Of a stretch of 60,741 nucleotides of DNA, positions 52,598-60,741 are shown one piece after another. Below the pieces are notes generated by a model. It was not told the DNA's origin, ran no database searches, and saw only the letters and a program-made list of their open reading frames with translations. Positions within the stretch are counted from its first letter, which is position 1; each line of letters starts with the position of its first letter. The position numbers and the translations under genes were made by a program. This stretch comes from Acinetobacter ihumii (GTDB lineage: Bacteria; Pseudomonadota; Gammaproteobacteria; Pseudomonadales; Moraxellaceae), in assembly GCF_900625095.1 (NCBI RefSeq), contig NZ_LR130760.1, positions 1 through 60,741 on the forward strand. Reading direction: 5' to 3'.

Positions 52598-55528
52598 ATG
52601 GCAAGTATAGATGTTGCAGAAGAAAAATTAAATTTTTTAATCGATGAGATCAGAAAAGATATACCAGCGATTGAAAGTGAGGAAGACGCTAAAGTTAAAA
52701 TCATAAACAGAATATTTAATGAGTGTTTAGGTTGGTCATTTACACAGTTTAATTGCGAAAATAATCATGAAAATGGCTTTTCTGATTATATACTGAAAAT
52801 AAATGGCGAGCCTTCTTTGGTTGTTGAAGCAAAACGTATAGGAATTTTAGGTATAGAGTCTGCAGTTATAGATAAATATCGAACTTTAAAAATTTCAGGT
52901 TCCGTTTTAAAGCCTTCAAGTGAAGGTATTAAACAAGCTCATTCGTATGCTAGTGAAGCAGGAATTCCTATAGCCGTAGTGACTGATGGTATTACTTGGA
53001 TAATATTTAAGACATGGGTTAAAGGTGGTTATAGAGAAAAGGAAGCATTCGTTTTTCCATCATTAGATGCTCTAAAAAATTCATTTAGTATTTTTTACGA
53101 ACTACTCGCTTATGAATGTTTTGACAATAAGATTTATAATACTCTTTTTGACCAAGTACATAATAATCGTGAACAGTTAAATTTACCTTTGACAGCTGCT
53201 CTAGAGCCACATGAAATTAGTATCCTTCAAAAATCTCCAATTTCATTTGATTTAGAAAAAATATTTAATGGTTTTTTCACCCAATTAATTGGTGATGAAA
53301 ACTCAGAAATAATGAAGGAATGCTTTGTTGAATCAAATGAAAGTAGAATTGCTGATTATTCTTTAGAAAAAATTACCCAGAGTGTTTTAAATAATTTACC
53401 TAAAGATCAGAGCCACTTAGAAAGTGAATTAAGTAACTTAATTCAAGGTAATGTAGATGCTCAAATACCTGCAGATTCGGATTTATCTGTTTTTATTGTG
53501 GGGCCTACTGGTTCGGGTAAAACAACTTATATTGATAGATTCTTTTCCAAGATACTTCCAAAAAATACACGCGATCAATGTTTAACTATTAATATCAACT
53601 GTTTAGATGCTTCTGGTGATGAAGCTCATGTAATTAGTTGGATGACGGAAAGTATTATATCTGCTTTAGAAAAAAAACTCTTTATGGAGGGTTTTCCAGT
53701 TTATAATGAGTTGAAAGGTATGTATTTCTCAGATTATAGGAGAATGTCTACTGGACACTTAAAAAAAATATATGAAAACGATAAAAAATTATTCGATGAA
53801 AAATTTTCAGACTTTTTAGGAAAGGAAGTCCAAGAAAATCGTGAAGGTTATTTAGAAAAATTACTACATTTTGTGATTCATAATCGTAGAAAATTACCAA
53901 TCATTATTGTAGATAATACAGATGAATTCACTCTAGAATTTAAGATACAAGTATTTCAATTGTGTAATGCTTATAAGCGTAAAGTAAAATTATGCATGTT
54001 AATGTTTCCAGTGACCGATAAGACAGCTTGGAGTTTTTCAAAAACAGATATTTTTACAATACATCAATCTAGATCCTTTTTCCTTCCAACACCAGCACCA
54101 AGAGAAGTTTTTAGAAAGCGAATAGAATTCCTTAATCAAAAATTAATTAAAGCTGATAATAATGAACGCAGAGAATACTTATCTAGTAAAGGCATCCGTA
54201 TCGCGTTAAACGATATTTCTAATTTCGCTAAAGTGCTGGAAGATGTATTTGTAGAAAATAATTTTACTGCAAAAACTTTAGGAGAGCTTACGAATTACAA
54301 CATTCGTTCAATTATGAATCTTTCTAAAAGGATCATCACTTCTCCTGTCATGAAAATTGAAGATCTTATAACGAGTTTTGTAACCACTGAACCTATTAAT
54401 TATACGAAATTTATAGATGCCTTACTCAGAGGTGATTATGAAGCTTATAAATCAAGTACAGGAGAGGATTTCGGTGTAATTTCAACTTTCAAAGTCAATT
54501 CGTCTAGATCCCATTCTCCTTTGCTGAATTTGAGAATACTAGCTTTGTTAAGGATCAAAAAATTTAATGGTAGAGATGTCAATGAGCAACATTTAACAGT
54601 CCAATCGCTAATCAATTATTTCGAAGCTTTGGGAGTTGATTCAATTGATATCGAGCTATGTCTAAAAGAATTAGTAATGACAAGATTAGTTGAACCCTAT
54701 GATCCTTCAACAAGTGTTTTGAGCGATGTTCAGATGTTAGCTATTACTTATAAAGGATTAGCACATTATGAATTATCGACAAAAAATTCTGTTTATTTTT
54801 ATCAAATGGCAATAACTACAGCGATTAGCGATCCAACAGTAGCATCTGATATTCGAAGTTGTTATAAATCTGACAAATTTTTCTCTGATAAAACATCTTA
54901 TATCCGTAGAAAGTTTGCTGAGTATTTAATTTTTGAAGATAAAAAATATTTAGTGGAATTACAAGATAAAGAGCAATTTGAATGTCAAAGAGACTTAATT
55001 AAAGACATACAATCTTTTAGTGTCGATAGAAATAATAAGTCTATTCAAGATAAGTATTCTAATTTTATTGGAAAGATACTCATTGGAAAAGTTAGAAACT
55101 ATGATCCAGAAAAAGATTATGGATTTATCTTTATACCTGACATAAAAGATGAGTTTTCTTTGAAGTTTAGTAAGCTTGAAGTTAGTGAAGTTGAATGTAT
55201 TTATAGTGGAGATGAGGTTTATTGTACTATAGGTATAGGTGATAAAGGGCTGCATATAAAAACTATTAATGGATTTGTAGATAGCATTAATAATTTACAA
55301 GAAGAAAACTGTTCGATAAAAATTTATAAATCAGAACGTGGATATGGTTTTGCATTTATAGGTACAACTTCAAATGAAGCATTTTTCCATAAGACAGCAT
55401 TTCCTTGTAATTTATATGATCATCTAACATATGGTTTAGAGTTTACGGCAGAAATAAGATTGCATGAAGATGGAAAATATCAAGTAAGACGTTTTTTAGC
55501 TCTCACAAAATCTCATGAAAAACTCTAG
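52598..55528 (+). CDS. PD-(D/E)XK nuclease, STAND-like NTPase and tandem cold-shock-domain protein (candidate defence gene)
   Basis: The start at 52598 follows AAGGTGCTAA. The 976-residue protein has four parts. Residues about 20-180 form a type I restriction HsdR_N-like nuclease: Asp63 in GFSDYIL, then Glu77 and Lys79 in SLVVEAKRIG. Residues about 290-470 form a P-loop NTPase of STAND/AAA type: Walker A GPTGSGKT at 302-309 and Walker B LPIIIVDNTDE with Asp439. Residues about 600-810 are a helical and winged-helix-like region. Two cold-shock (OB-fold) domains follow at about 826-890 (VRNYDPEKDYGFIFIPD) and 903-968 (YKSERGYGFAFIGTTSNEAF). It is not in an operon and its nearest neighbours are unrelated. 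A nuclease effector, a switch NTPase and a nucleic-acid-binding sensor suggest an Avs-like single-gene anti-phage system. This function is inferred. Confidence 0.85.
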   Translation: MASIDVAEEKLNFLIDEIRKDIPAIESEEDAKVKIINRIFNECLGWSFTQFNCENNHENGFSDYILKINGEPSLVVEAKRIGILGIESAVIDKYRTLKISGSVLKPSSEGIKQAHSYASEAGIPIAVVTDGITWIIFKTWVKGGYREKEAFVFPSLDALKNSFSIFYELLAYECFDNKIYNTLFDQVHNNREQLNLPLTAALEPHEISILQKSPISFDLEKIFNGFFTQLIGDENSEIMKECFVESNESRIADYSLEKITQSVLNNLPKDQSHLESELSNLIQGNVDAQIPADSDLSVFIVGPTGSGKTTYIDRFFSKILPKNTRDQCLTININCLDASGDEAHVISWMTESIISALEKKLFMEGFPVYNELKGMYFSDYRRMSTGHLKKIYENDKKLFDEKFSDFLGKEVQENREGYLEKLLHFVIHNRRKLPIIIVDNTDEFTLEFKIQVFQLCNAYKRKVKLCMLMFPVTDKTAWSFSKTDIFTIHQSRSFFLPTPAPREVFRKRIEFLNQKLIKADNNERREYLSSKGIRIALNDISNFAKVLEDVFVENNFTAKTLGELTNYNIRSIMNLSKRIITSPVMKIEDLITSFVTTEPINYTKFIDALLRGDYEAYKSSTGEDFGVISTFKVNSSRSHSPLLNLRILALLRIKKFNGRDVNEQHLTVQSLINYFEALGVDSIDIELCLKELVMTRLVEPYDPSTSVLSDVQMLAITYKGLAHYELSTKNSVYFYQMAITTAISDPTVASDIRSCYKSDKFFSDKTSYIRRKFAEYLIFEDKKYLVELQDKEQFECQRDLIKDIQSFSVDRNNKSIQDKYSNFIGKILIGKVRNYDPEKDYGFIFIPDIKDEFSLKFSKLEVSEVECIYSGDEVYCTIGIGDKGLHIKTINGFVDSINNLQEENCSIKIYKSERGYGFAFIGTTSNEAFFHKTAFPCNLYDHLTYGLEFTAEIRLHEDGKYQVRRFLALTKSHEKL

Positions 55529-55639
55529 TGATATTTAATTATTAATAAGTTTTGTTTGAAAATTAAATATTAGGTGATGAGTGTAAAAGGATATTAATCA
55601 AGGATATATTATTTTTATGGTCTTGTAAGAGGAGTGACC
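55529..55639. other. Short leader before a small gene
   Basis: AT-rich, with no feature other than the ribosome binding site (GAGGAGTGACC) of the next small frame. Confidence 0.4.
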
Positions 55640-55798
55640 ATGAAAAAACATTATCCTGAGTTAGAGAAGGTTTCAGACGTATTGGAGTGTATTCCACATA
55701 GGCAGAGCCAGTCAGTCGCGAAGGCTATTCGTGTTTGCAATGATGTTGAAACTGACACTGTCAGCAAAGTCTGTGCCGTTCTGAAAGTAATACTTTAG
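55640..55798 (+). CDS. Small protein, 52 residues
   Basis: A frame of 53 codons starts at ATG 55640 behind a strong ribosome binding site (AAGAGGAGTGACC) and ends at TAG 55796-55798. A terminator hairpin follows within 30 bp. The sequence is MKKHYPELEKVSDVLECIPH, RQSQSVAKAIRVCNDVETDT and VSKVCAVLKVIL, a soluble helical protein with three cysteines. No family is recognised. Its signals are good enough to suggest real translation. Confidence 0.55.
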   Translation: MKKHYPELEKVSDVLECIPHRQSQSVAKAIRVCNDVETDTVSKVCAVLKVIL

Positions 55799-55823
55799 CC
55801 AATTATTTAGAAAATTTCATATG

Positions 55824-55855
55824 TCCCGATGTGCGTTGAGTACATCGGGATTTTT
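55824..55855 (+). terminator. Rho-independent terminator
   Basis: TCCCGATGT and ACATCGGGA arms (55824-55832 and 55842-55850) with a U-run. Confidence 0.85.
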
Positions 55856-56448
55856 ACGTTTTAGGAGTGCAAAATTATGCAACCACGTATGTAAACTCCT
55901 GATGAGTGTGTTTAGTTTACCAAGTTAAAACCTCCTGTTTTTTCAGCACACATCACCTTTTAAGTAGATTCTTTTCCCATAATAAACTACCTAGGTAAAC
56001 ATCACGTCTGCCTATTAAAGCTTTTAATAAGCTGAAATTTTTAGGTTAAGGTTGCTGTAAAGAAGCGTTCTTTATACCATGTGCTCTGTATGATTTTTGT
56101 AATGCTCATCAAAATAGAAATTTGATGAGCTTTTTTTATGGCGACCAATATTGATCAAGTGAATAGGTAGAAACTTTTGGAATTTAGTTGCATCTTATTG
56201 ATATGTTTTATTTTTAATCTTCGTTCAATTAGGACTATCTAGTTAAGTATTTCTAATAAAACTATAAAGTGATGCAGTTCACATAAAAATAAATGTTCAA
56301 AATGCACATTTAATCTGATGTAAGATACCGAAATGTATGCTGGGTTACAATAAAAATCTTTCAATACAATAGATTCACAGAAAGAAATTTGTGTAGCAAA
56401 TATACTTGAAATTGTTCCTTAAATCATTCTAAGTCCGGAAAGGGGGGT
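55856..56448. other. Gene-free stretch with a terminator
   Basis: There is a strong terminator at 56104-56137 (GCTCATCAAA paired with TTTGATGAGC, then T-run) without an obvious gene before it. The rest holds the promoter region of the OmpA-like gene, and nothing else is seen. Confidence 0.5.
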
Positions 56449-57294
56449 ATGTTGAGATTGTCACTTTTAGCTGTTGTAGCTTCATTGGGAGTAGCGGCTT
56501 GCACATCAAGCTCATATACGAAGCCATCAGATTTACGTTTTCAGAAAAAAACGCAAGAAAATAATCAACCTATTATATTAAAGCGAGATGAGAAGCTGTG
56601 TGGTGGTGATACAGCAGAACAGCAAAATTGCCCAATTGAATTTTATATCGACAGTATTAAAGCTGGAAATTTTTATATAAATAATTCGGCTCAATATGCA
56701 TTGAAACCAGAAACATATAATTTCAAAGTAAAAAACTGTACTGAAGAATCATGCCAAAGTTGTGATGTTGACTTAAACGTAGGAAAGCTAACAAGCAATG
56801 AATTTGTACTCTCTGTCAATACAGACGGTAAACCTTTTATTTCCAATAATGGTCAGCCTTTAAGTTGTGAGGTGAAGCATCAGGTTGCTGCTCAGGAACA
56901 GATAATACTAGTGGATTTAGCTGCGGACACTTTATTTAAATTTAACGGTTTTTCCTTGAATGATTTACTGCCAAAGGGGCGTCAAGAGGTCTTGAATGTT
57001 GCTTCGCAAATTCATAACAACTTCGTTTCTGTAAGCCGCATTAATTTAGTTGGTCACACAGATCGTTTAGGAAGTGATAGCTATAACAATCAATTGGGGC
57101 AAAACCGTGCAGACACAGTACGCAACCTGTTGGTTCAAAATGGTGTGGCAGGGAATGTGATTTCGACTGCAAGCGCAGGTAAAGGCCAACCTGTGACAAA
57201 TGGTTGTTTTGATGTAAAACAGCGTGAAGCATTACATGCATGTCTACAGCCTGACCGCCGTGTAACTGTCGAAATTACCGGCATTACTAAATAG
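56449..57294 (+). CDS. OmpA-family lipoprotein
   Basis: This 281-residue protein has a lipoprotein signal with lipobox GVAAC (about residue 18). A middle region with several cysteines follows (EKLCGGDTAEQQNCPIEFYI, NCTEESCQSCDVDLNVGKL). The C-terminal OmpA domain (about 180-281) binds peptidoglycan (INLVGHTDRLGSDSYNNQLG, QNRADTVRNLLVQNGV, QPDRRVTVEITG). It lies 44 bp upstream of the Bap-like gene. In Acinetobacter such an OmpA protein is a usual partner of Bap-type adhesins and their type I secretion genes. Confidence 0.9.
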   Translation: MLRLSLLAVVASLGVAACTSSSYTKPSDLRFQKKTQENNQPIILKRDEKLCGGDTAEQQNCPIEFYIDSIKAGNFYINNSAQYALKPETYNFKVKNCTEESCQSCDVDLNVGKLTSNEFVLSVNTDGKPFISNNGQPLSCEVKHQVAAQEQIILVDLAADTLFKFNGFSLNDLLPKGRQEVLNVASQIHNNFVSVSRINLVGHTDRLGSDSYNNQLGQNRADTVRNLLVQNGVAGNVISTASAGKGQPVTNGCFDVKQREALHACLQPDRRVTVEITGITK

Positions 57295-57338
57295 TTAAAG
57301 TTTTTGAAGATAAAAGAATATAGTTTTTGGGTAAAAAT

Positions 57339-59906
57339 ATGACTAATTTTATTGTAATTGAAAAAGAATCATTAAATAAGTCTACAGTAAATGCAACACA
57401 GATTACATTAACCGAAGCTTCTATTGTTCATACTAAAATGAGCCGTGATGACGTCGAGGAATTTATCCGTGATGGCAATAACTTACTCCTTAAGTTAAAG
57501 AATGGTGAAGTTGTTGTCATTGAGAATTTTTTTATATCATATGATGATGTCGCTTCAGATCTGGTTTTTGAAGAAGATGGGTGTGTTCTATATTGGTTTG
57601 ATGGCGTATCGGGTTTTAAAGGCATTCCAGGATTAGAAGCATTATTGCCTGCTGTTGAAAGCAGTCAACTCGTTGGATTGTTACCTTGGTTGGTCGGCGC
57701 TGCTGTAGTTGGTGGTGCTGCGGCGATTATTGACCACAATGACAAGGATGAAGAACCGAAAGATACTACAGCACCTACAGCACCAACTGTTGAGATTAAT
57801 GATGGTGGTGATGGTGTTATCAATCCAACGGATCTTGTCAACGGCAAAGTTACAGTGACTGTCAAGCCGACCGAGCCAGTTGTAGAGGGTGATAAGATTA
57901 CGATTACTCATCCAGATGGTTCAATAGAAGAAATTGAAGTTACAGCATCAAACAAAGATGACATTAACAAAAACGGCATTACTGTCAAAGTCACGCCTGC
58001 AGCGGAAGGTGAAGATACAGTTGTTACAGCAGTTGTAACGGATCCGCAAGGCAATACATCACCAGAAGGTAAAGACAACTCAACAGTTGACTTGGTTGTT
58101 GGTTCGCTTGAGATTACCGAAATTAATGAAGATGGAGTGGTAAAAGGCCAAACTACTGATGTGCCAGTAGGCAGTGATGTTGTTCTGACCTTCAAAGATC
58201 ATACCGGTAGTCAAATTAATGACCCAGTAACAGGAAAACCAGTAACAGTAACGACAGTAGTTAAGCCAGATGGTAGCTATGAAGCTCAATTACCTGAGGA
58301 TTTAACAAGCCTGACAGATCAAATTAATGTAAAAGCTGATTCATTTGATAACAATGGTAAACCAGTTAGTGACAATGAGGATACCAAAAAGCCAATTACT
58401 GAAGTAACTACAAATGGTAATGATAGTCTAATAGGAACAACAGGTGATGATGTACTTGCTGGCGATACAGGTGGTTTAAAAACCAATTTTGTTGCAGGTC
58501 ATAACTACAATGTATCGATTGTTTTAGATTTATCTGGGAGCATGCTTTTTGCAATGGATGGTACGAGAAATCCTCCAGCGGGTACGTCACGTTTAGATAT
58601 GGCAAAGAAAGGTTTAAAAGCTTTTATTCAGCAAATGGTAGATCATGACGGAGTAATAAATTTACAACTCGCATCATTCTCATCAACCAATACTGGTAAC
58701 AATGCAGGTAATCAATACAATAAATCATGGGTTGTTGGTAAAGGTAATTTACAAGAAATATTTAATTATATTGATGCTCTACAGGCTGGAGGTGGAACTC
58801 GTCCAGATCTTGGCTGGGAAAAAGCAGAAAATTGGTTTGATGGTAGTTTAACTGGTTTAGCAAGTGGCTCTGTCAAAGCGAATTCTAGTTATGAAAATCA
58901 GACTTACTTTGTAACTGATGGTGAACCAAGTCCAAAAGGAACTGGTGGTACTGCATTAGCTGGCACTGCAAATGAAACACAAAAACAATCATACGATGCA
59001 GACTTTGTAGGATTGACTGAGAAAAGTAAAATTTTTGCTGTCGGTGTCAGCTCTGCTGTATCGAGTAATACCGTCTCACGTTATGATAACACTGCTGAAA
59101 ATGGAGATAAGATTTTAAATTGGTCTAAAGATAATCACGGTGATGCCAAAGCAATTGCTGACGCAGATAAACTTATTGCTTACCTCATTGGCGGTTCAGA
59201 AAACTTTATTCCAGCAGATGTTGGAAATGATGTTGTCAAAGGCGGGGCCGGTGATGACATTCTGTTTGGTGATGCCATGAATACAGATTGGATTACAGGC
59301 TTAGATCCTCTGCAATATCCAAAGTATTCAGGCTACTCAAAACTGATTGCGCATTTAAAAGCAAATGTGACGATTGGTGCAGAACCAACCCAGCAGCAAA
59401 TCTATGATTTCGTAAAAGACAACTACCAAAAATTTGTCACTGCTGATGCTACTGATACTGAAACTAAAGGTGGTAATGACATCATCTATGGCGGTTCAGG
59501 TAATGACATCATTATTGCTGGTGCGGGAGATGATCGCATCTACGGTGGTTCAGGAGACGATATTATTTCCACAGGCCGCGGTAATGACACTATTATTTAT
59601 GATGTGTTAAATGCCGCTGATGCAATGGGTGGTAATGGAACCGATACATGGGTCGATTATGCAGCTAATGACAAAATTGAGTTTGGTGCAGATTTCTTTG
59701 AAGGTCTACTTGCTGATAAGTCGAATATTTCTGAATACATTAAAGTTGAAGATGTAAACGGCAAAGCAGTATTGAAAGTCGACCGTGATGGTGCTGCTGA
59801 TGCAACTGGTGGTACAACCCATGATTGGGCAGATTTGTTAATTATTGAAGGTAAAACCGCATCGGAATTACAGGATTTAATTAACAACCAAATCATTATT
59901 GGCTAA
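57339..59906 (+). CDS. Compact Bap-like RTX/vWA surface protein, type I secreted
   Basis: ATG 57339 (MTNFIVIEKESLNKSTVNAT) is preferred to the TTG at 57327. The 855-residue product has a BapA-prefix-like N-terminus (about 1-110) and a hydrophobic stretch (LVGLLPWLVGAAVVGGAAAI). Two or three bacterial Ig-like units (about 145-350) come next, then a von Willebrand A domain (about 385-600; IVLDLSGSMLF with the DxSxS metal site, TYFVTDGEPSP). RTX calcium-binding nonapeptides follow (GGAGDDILFGDA and, near residue 710, GGSGNDIIIAGAGDDRIYGG). The C-terminal DLLIIEGKTASELQDLINNQ is a type I secretion signal. The protein is far smaller than typical Bap adhesins, but its modular order is the same. Confidence 0.88.
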   Translation: MTNFIVIEKESLNKSTVNATQITLTEASIVHTKMSRDDVEEFIRDGNNLLLKLKNGEVVVIENFFISYDDVASDLVFEEDGCVLYWFDGVSGFKGIPGLEALLPAVESSQLVGLLPWLVGAAVVGGAAAIIDHNDKDEEPKDTTAPTAPTVEINDGGDGVINPTDLVNGKVTVTVKPTEPVVEGDKITITHPDGSIEEIEVTASNKDDINKNGITVKVTPAAEGEDTVVTAVVTDPQGNTSPEGKDNSTVDLVVGSLEITEINEDGVVKGQTTDVPVGSDVVLTFKDHTGSQINDPVTGKPVTVTTVVKPDGSYEAQLPEDLTSLTDQINVKADSFDNNGKPVSDNEDTKKPITEVTTNGNDSLIGTTGDDVLAGDTGGLKTNFVAGHNYNVSIVLDLSGSMLFAMDGTRNPPAGTSRLDMAKKGLKAFIQQMVDHDGVINLQLASFSSTNTGNNAGNQYNKSWVVGKGNLQEIFNYIDALQAGGGTRPDLGWEKAENWFDGSLTGLASGSVKANSSYENQTYFVTDGEPSPKGTGGTALAGTANETQKQSYDADFVGLTEKSKIFAVGVSSAVSSNTVSRYDNTAENGDKILNWSKDNHGDAKAIADADKLIAYLIGGSENFIPADVGNDVVKGGAGDDILFGDAMNTDWITGLDPLQYPKYSGYSKLIAHLKANVTIGAEPTQQQIYDFVKDNYQKFVTADATDTETKGGNDIIYGGSGNDIIIAGAGDDRIYGGSGDDIISTGRGNDTIIYDVLNAADAMGGNGTDTWVDYAANDKIEFGADFFEGLLADKSNISEYIKVEDVNGKAVLKVDRDGAADATGGTTHDWADLLIIEGKTASELQDLINNQIIIG

Positions 59907-59944
59907 TCGCTAAGTGATGGATTGGTTTTAGGCTAATCCTTCAC

Positions 59945-59980
59945 AAGGAGCGTTCTGTCAAACATAACGCTCCTTTCATT
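59945..59980 (+). terminator. Terminator after the Bap-like gene
   Basis: AAGGAGCGTT and AACGCTCCTT form a perfect 10-bp stem followed by a short T-rich run. It separates the adhesin and TolC-type gene, perhaps only partially. Confidence 0.7.
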
Positions 59981-60130
59981 CGTTTTAAATTTGAATTTAT
60001 CTTAAGTTAACTTTGGACAAAGATAGATAAAAATTTGCAATGAAAATGGCTGCAATTACAGTACTCATTTAATGCTATGACACAGCATTTGAAAACTCCC
60101 ACGGTATGAATTTACAAAGATGCTTAAATC

Positions 60131-60614
60131 ATGAATTTTATAAAATCAAAGATATGGCTTGTGCTATTTCTTCCGTTTTGTGCACCAATAACGCCTATTT
60201 ATGCAGCAAAACCAAAAAATTATTTAGACTCAGCTAAAGTAAACATCGAACAGTTTTTTTCGTCGCAACCTGCAGATTTGAATCAAGTGAGTATCCAAGA
60301 ACTAAGTAAATACTCATGGGGTGAGCAGACAGCGCAAGATACTTTGCCACTTATCAAATTGAGTGGTATTCAACAACAACTCAAAGGTATGGAAAAAATA
60401 AGCATTAACTCTGAAGCTGAACTAACACTTTTTGATGCAATTCATCAAGCGCTACAGCGTCGACCTGAAATCACTCAGAGTATTGCTACTATTGCAGGCC
60501 AAGGTGCAAACATTGATGCGGCGAAGGCACAATATTTTCCTCAAATCTCTGGTGGTATTAGTACAGCTGATTTAACGACTGGCGAACGGGGAAGACAACT
60601 TTACAGTTTATCAG
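60131..60614 (+). pseudogene. TolC-family type I secretion outer membrane protein, cut by an IS
   Basis: The frame opens with a signal peptide (IWLVLFLPFCAPITPIYA) and reaches the first outer-membrane-efflux helices (LFDAIHQALQRRPEITQSIA, GANIDAAKAQYFPQISGGIS). It breaks at 60614, where the IS5-family element begins after about 161 residues of an expected 450 or so. It would have exported the Bap-like protein. The ABC transporter and HlyD genes usually found next to it are outside the window, if present. Confidence 0.85.
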
Positions 60615-60741
60615 GGCTTTGTTGCACAAACCTATCTCTAAAGGCTTATTCCACAATATAATTCTCAAATGAATAAGCCCACACCTAAAATCTATCGTAC
60701 AACCAATTGGTCTTCTTATAACAGTGCATTAATAAATCGAG
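60615..60741 (+). mobile_element. Left end of an IS5-family element, cut by the window edge
   Basis: The inverted repeat GGCTTTGTTGCACAAA begins at 60615. The next bases encode MNKPTPKIYRTTNWSSYNSA, the usual N-terminus of the same transposase as at 1124. Only the first 127 bp are present. Confidence 0.92.

Overview
The window looks like a contig from a large Acinetobacter plasmid. It is AT-rich. It carries a Rep_3-type initiator with 22-bp iterons and a ParA/ParB pair. It has five XerC/XerD p-dif recombination sites of the Acinetobacter plasmid type, a HigBA toxin-antitoxin module bounded by two of them, and many Acinetobacter-type insertion sequences (IS5/IS903 group, IS3, ISNCY/IS1202, IS66 and IS4 relics). 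Both ends carry exactly 127 bp of the same kind of IS5-family element (right end at the left edge, left end at the right edge), so the window was probably cut by an assembler at a repeated IS.

Left part (1-5.8 kb): IS relics beside a p-dif site, a small XRE regulator with a paired palindromic operator, a dead HicB antitoxin, a P4-type integrase and a periplasmic g-type lysozyme inhibitor. From 6.1 to 21.6 kb lies a dense set of electrophile and aldehyde stress genes. One block has a NemR-like regulator with two matching operator boxes, an old yellow enzyme, a glutathione S-transferase, a medium-chain reductase, a DJ-1/PfpI protein and a YqhD-like alcohol dehydrogenase. A second is the glutathione-dependent formaldehyde pathway (frmR, frmA, S-formylglutathione hydrolase). 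A third holds quinone-reductase-like proteins with LysR, SDR and ABM-domain genes. Two degraded copies of one IS3 element flank the second and third blocks.

From 16.1 to 26.1 kb four p-dif sites (16056, 22951, 24701, 26092) in alternating orientation cut the DNA into modules: quinone reductases, then HxlR plus a YqjM-like ene-reductase, then HigBA plus a third small overlapping gene. From 26 to 35.7 kb come small unknown genes, a broken AAA_13 (RloC/PrrC-like) ATPase, orphan or damaged toxin-antitoxin genes and a prophage packaging block (TerS-like, TerL, broken portal).

From 35.9 to 41.9 kb is a three-gene operon ending in a 1066-residue tyrosine recombinase with a 781-residue partner that looks like a catalytically dead recombinase. 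It resembles a recombinase-trio mobile element. From 42 to 48 kb is an IS graveyard containing broken HipA and alkaline phosphatase genes. From 48.1 to 52 kb is the replication and partition core: parB, parA, iterons, DnaA box and repB, with three copies of one palindrome as candidate parS sites. A tRNA-Met 3' fragment follows.

The strongest candidate for an undescribed system is the 976-residue protein at 52598-55528. It has an HsdR_N-like PD-(D/E)XK nuclease, a STAND-like P-loop NTPase and two C-terminal cold-shock domains in one chain, which reads like a single-gene anti-phage sensor-effector. The right end holds a biofilm/adhesin locus: an OmpA lipoprotein, a compact Bap-like RTX/vWA protein secreted by a type I system, and the start of its TolC-family porin, cut by the terminal IS.
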